Assembly (NCBI GenBank): GCA_026397695.1
Contig: JAPLUJ010000314.1
Coordinates: forward strand, 1 to 14,785
Origin: Verrucomicrobiota bacterium
GTDB lineage: Bacteria; Verrucomicrobiota; Verrucomicrobiia; Verrucomicrobiales; Akkermansiaceae
Direction of reading: 5' to 3'
Length of the DNA stretch: 14,785 bases
Below, piece after piece: positions 13,581-14,785 of the stretch (within the stretch, counting starts at the first letter, position 1; the number at the start of each line of letters is the position of its first letter). The notes under the pieces are model-generated. The model did no database searches and was not told the DNA's origin. It saw only the letters and a list, made by a program, of their open reading frames with translations. Position numbers and translations under genes: made by a program.

Positions 13581-13587
13581 TGCGCGC

Positions 13588-14785
13588 ATGCCGTTTCGTA
13601 ATTTGGGACTTGAGGACGGGATTCTGCGTGCCATCCAGCAAGCAGGGTATGTCAGGCCGACGCCGGTTCAGGCGGCGTGCATTCCCAAGGTGTTGCAGGC
13701 GCACGATGTGATTGCCATTGCCCAGACCGGCACCGGCAAGACCGCGGCGTTTGTGCTGCCGATGCTCCACCGTCTTTCCCAGTGCCACCGTCAGGGCCAA
13801 CTGCGCGGCATCAAGGCACTCATCCTCGCCCCCACCCGCGAACTCGCGGTCCAGATCGTGGACAACATCCGGGCCTGCGGCCAGCACCTCCCGATCCGCA
13901 CCGCCGCCATCTACGGTGGGGTCGATGATGCAGCCCAAATCAAGGCCTTGCACAAGGGCGTCCATATCATCGTCGCAACCCCCGGTAGATTGTTAGATCT
14001 GCTGGGACGTCACAAGCTCGATTTCAACCTGCTGGAAATCCTCGTCCTCGATGAGGCGGACCGGATGTTGCACATGGGTTTCCGGCCGGACATTGAGACC
14101 ATCGTCGGCACCTTGCCCAAACGCCGGCAAACCCTCATGTTCTCCGCCACCCTTTCCAAAGAGATCGAGTCGCTGGCGCGCCGGTTTCTATATCAGCCGC
14201 AAATGGTCCAGATCGGCAAACGATCAATCCCCGCAGACACCGTAACCCAGTGCGTCTATGAGGTGCCCGCACACTTGAAAAACGCCCTCTTGCTAGAACT
14301 CCTCCGGCAGGCCGAATTCAAAAGAGTTCTCGTCTTCACCCGCATGAAAGACGGCGCGGATCGACTCACGAATTTTCTCAAACTCGCCCAAGTGAAAGTC
14401 GCCAAGCTCCACTCCAGCCGCTCGCAGGACCAACGGCTCCAGGCCCTCCAGGATTTCAAGGACGGCAAAGCCCAGGTCCTCGTCGCCACGGATATCGTGG
14501 CGCGGGGCATCGATATCGATGGCGTCACCCACGTCGTCAACTATGATTTTCCGGTCAACCCGGAGGACTACGTGCATCGCATCGGCCGCGCCGGACGGGC
14601 CGCCGCCCGGGGCGACGCCATCAGCTTCGTCCCCAAACAAGATCTCAACTTGTTAGACATGCTCGAACTTTTCATCGGCCAACGGCTTGCTAGAAAGCGT
14701 CTGGCAGGATTCAACTACCACGCCCCGATCCCCGCTCCAGCGCCCGGTGAAAAACCGCCGCGCCGCGACTGGCGGAAACGCACCC
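13588..14785 (+). CDS. DEAD-box RNA helicase, RhlE-like, 3' end missing
   Basis: ATP-driven unwinding of RNA duplexes, in ribosome assembly or RNA turnover, is the usual role of this family. The gene runs off the right edge after 399 codons, with both helicase domains complete. Motifs in order are: Q motif (Phe3 to PTPVQ at 25-28), motif I AQTGTGKT (45-52), Ia PTREL (82-86), Ib TPGRL (131-135), II DEAD (155-158), III SAT (186-188), V ATDIVARGIDI (300-310) and VI HRIGRAGR (330-337). After residue 370 a basic, Pro-rich tail begins (PAPAPGEKPPRRDWRKRT), as in RhlE-type enzymes; its length is unknown. The start at 13588 is fixed by an upstream in-frame stop and a good ribosome-binding site. Base composition returns to the GC-rich style here, so the AT-rich islet ends before this gene. 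Confidence 0.95.
   Translation, partial: MPFRNLGLEDGILRAIQQAGYVRPTPVQAACIPKVLQAHDVIAIAQTGTGKTAAFVLPMLHRLSQCHRQGQLRGIKALILAPTRELAVQIVDNIRACGQHLPIRTAAIYGGVDDAAQIKALHKGVHIIVATPGRLLDLLGRHKLDFNLLEILVLDEADRMLHMGFRPDIETIVGTLPKRRQTLMFSATLSKEIESLARRFLYQPQMVQIGKRSIPADTVTQCVYEVPAHLKNALLLELLRQAEFKRVLVFTRMKDGADRLTNFLKLAQVKVAKLHSSRSQDQRLQALQDFKDGKAQVLVATDIVARGIDIDGVTHVVNYDFPVNPEDYVHRIGRAGRAAARGDAISFVPKQDLNLLDMLELFIGQRLARKRLAGFNYHAPIPAPAPGEKPPRRDWRKRT

Larger units (their letters stand above)
13261..13587. other. AT-richer stretch with no secure gene
   Basis: The stretch between the small membrane protein and the helicase holds one doubtful minus-strand reading frame (13328-13561), a 16-bp inverted repeat (13314-13346), a small AGGTG/CACCT hairpin (13355-13367), and the ribosome-binding site of the helicase at its end. 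I see no tRNA, no transposase piece and no clear promoter. Confidence 0.5.

Overview
GC-rich bacterial DNA. Several traits suggest a member of the Verrucomicrobia or a close relative: a secreted protein with an SHD1-like start, the mixed style of the metal genes (a CusB-type adaptor ending in a DUF3347-like domain), weak ribosome-binding sites, and a hairpin-packed dispersed repeat of a kind I associate with Planctomycetes and Verrucomicrobia. This assignment is an inference and no marker gene settles it. A lipid A/KDO gene (waaA) shows a Gram-negative envelope.

Left block, minus strand, 1-4395. Read in the direction of transcription: waaA (KDO transferase), a protein of unknown function with an Arg/Asp repeat tract, tRNA-Ser(GCU), exonuclease III (xth), and the start of a secreted protein that runs off the left edge. 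Spacing is tight, and the tRNA lies 11 nt from the xth start.

Centre block, plus strand, 4545-12354. This is the main point of interest: a six-gene metal-efflux operon in the order anti-sigma-like membrane protein, membrane-anchored metal sensor, ECF sigma factor, TolC-like outer-membrane protein, membrane-fusion adaptor, RND pump. Order and sizes match cnrYXH-CBA of Cupriavidus metallidurans (nickel/cobalt). The pump, however, carries the three methionines of the CusA copper/silver site, and the adaptor carries a CxMHP...CxxCGM metal-binding domain. It therefore looks like a copper/silver pump under Cnr-type ECF control. The same bipartite motif (CAAGGGTTT, 10 nt, CGGGNTAT) precedes both the first gene and the tolC-like gene with identical spacing. 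These are good candidates for the two promoters read by the operon's own sigma factor.

Right block, 12355-14785. Just after cusA lies a nested pair of small non-autonomous elements: a 298-bp element with 19-bp terminal inverted repeats, flanked by 10-bp direct repeats, inserted in an older one with 16-bp terminal inverted repeats. Its core is a row of hairpins. An AT-richer islet follows, with a small membrane protein, a doubtful 77-aa reading frame and a long inverted repeat. The window ends inside a DEAD-box RNA helicase gene.
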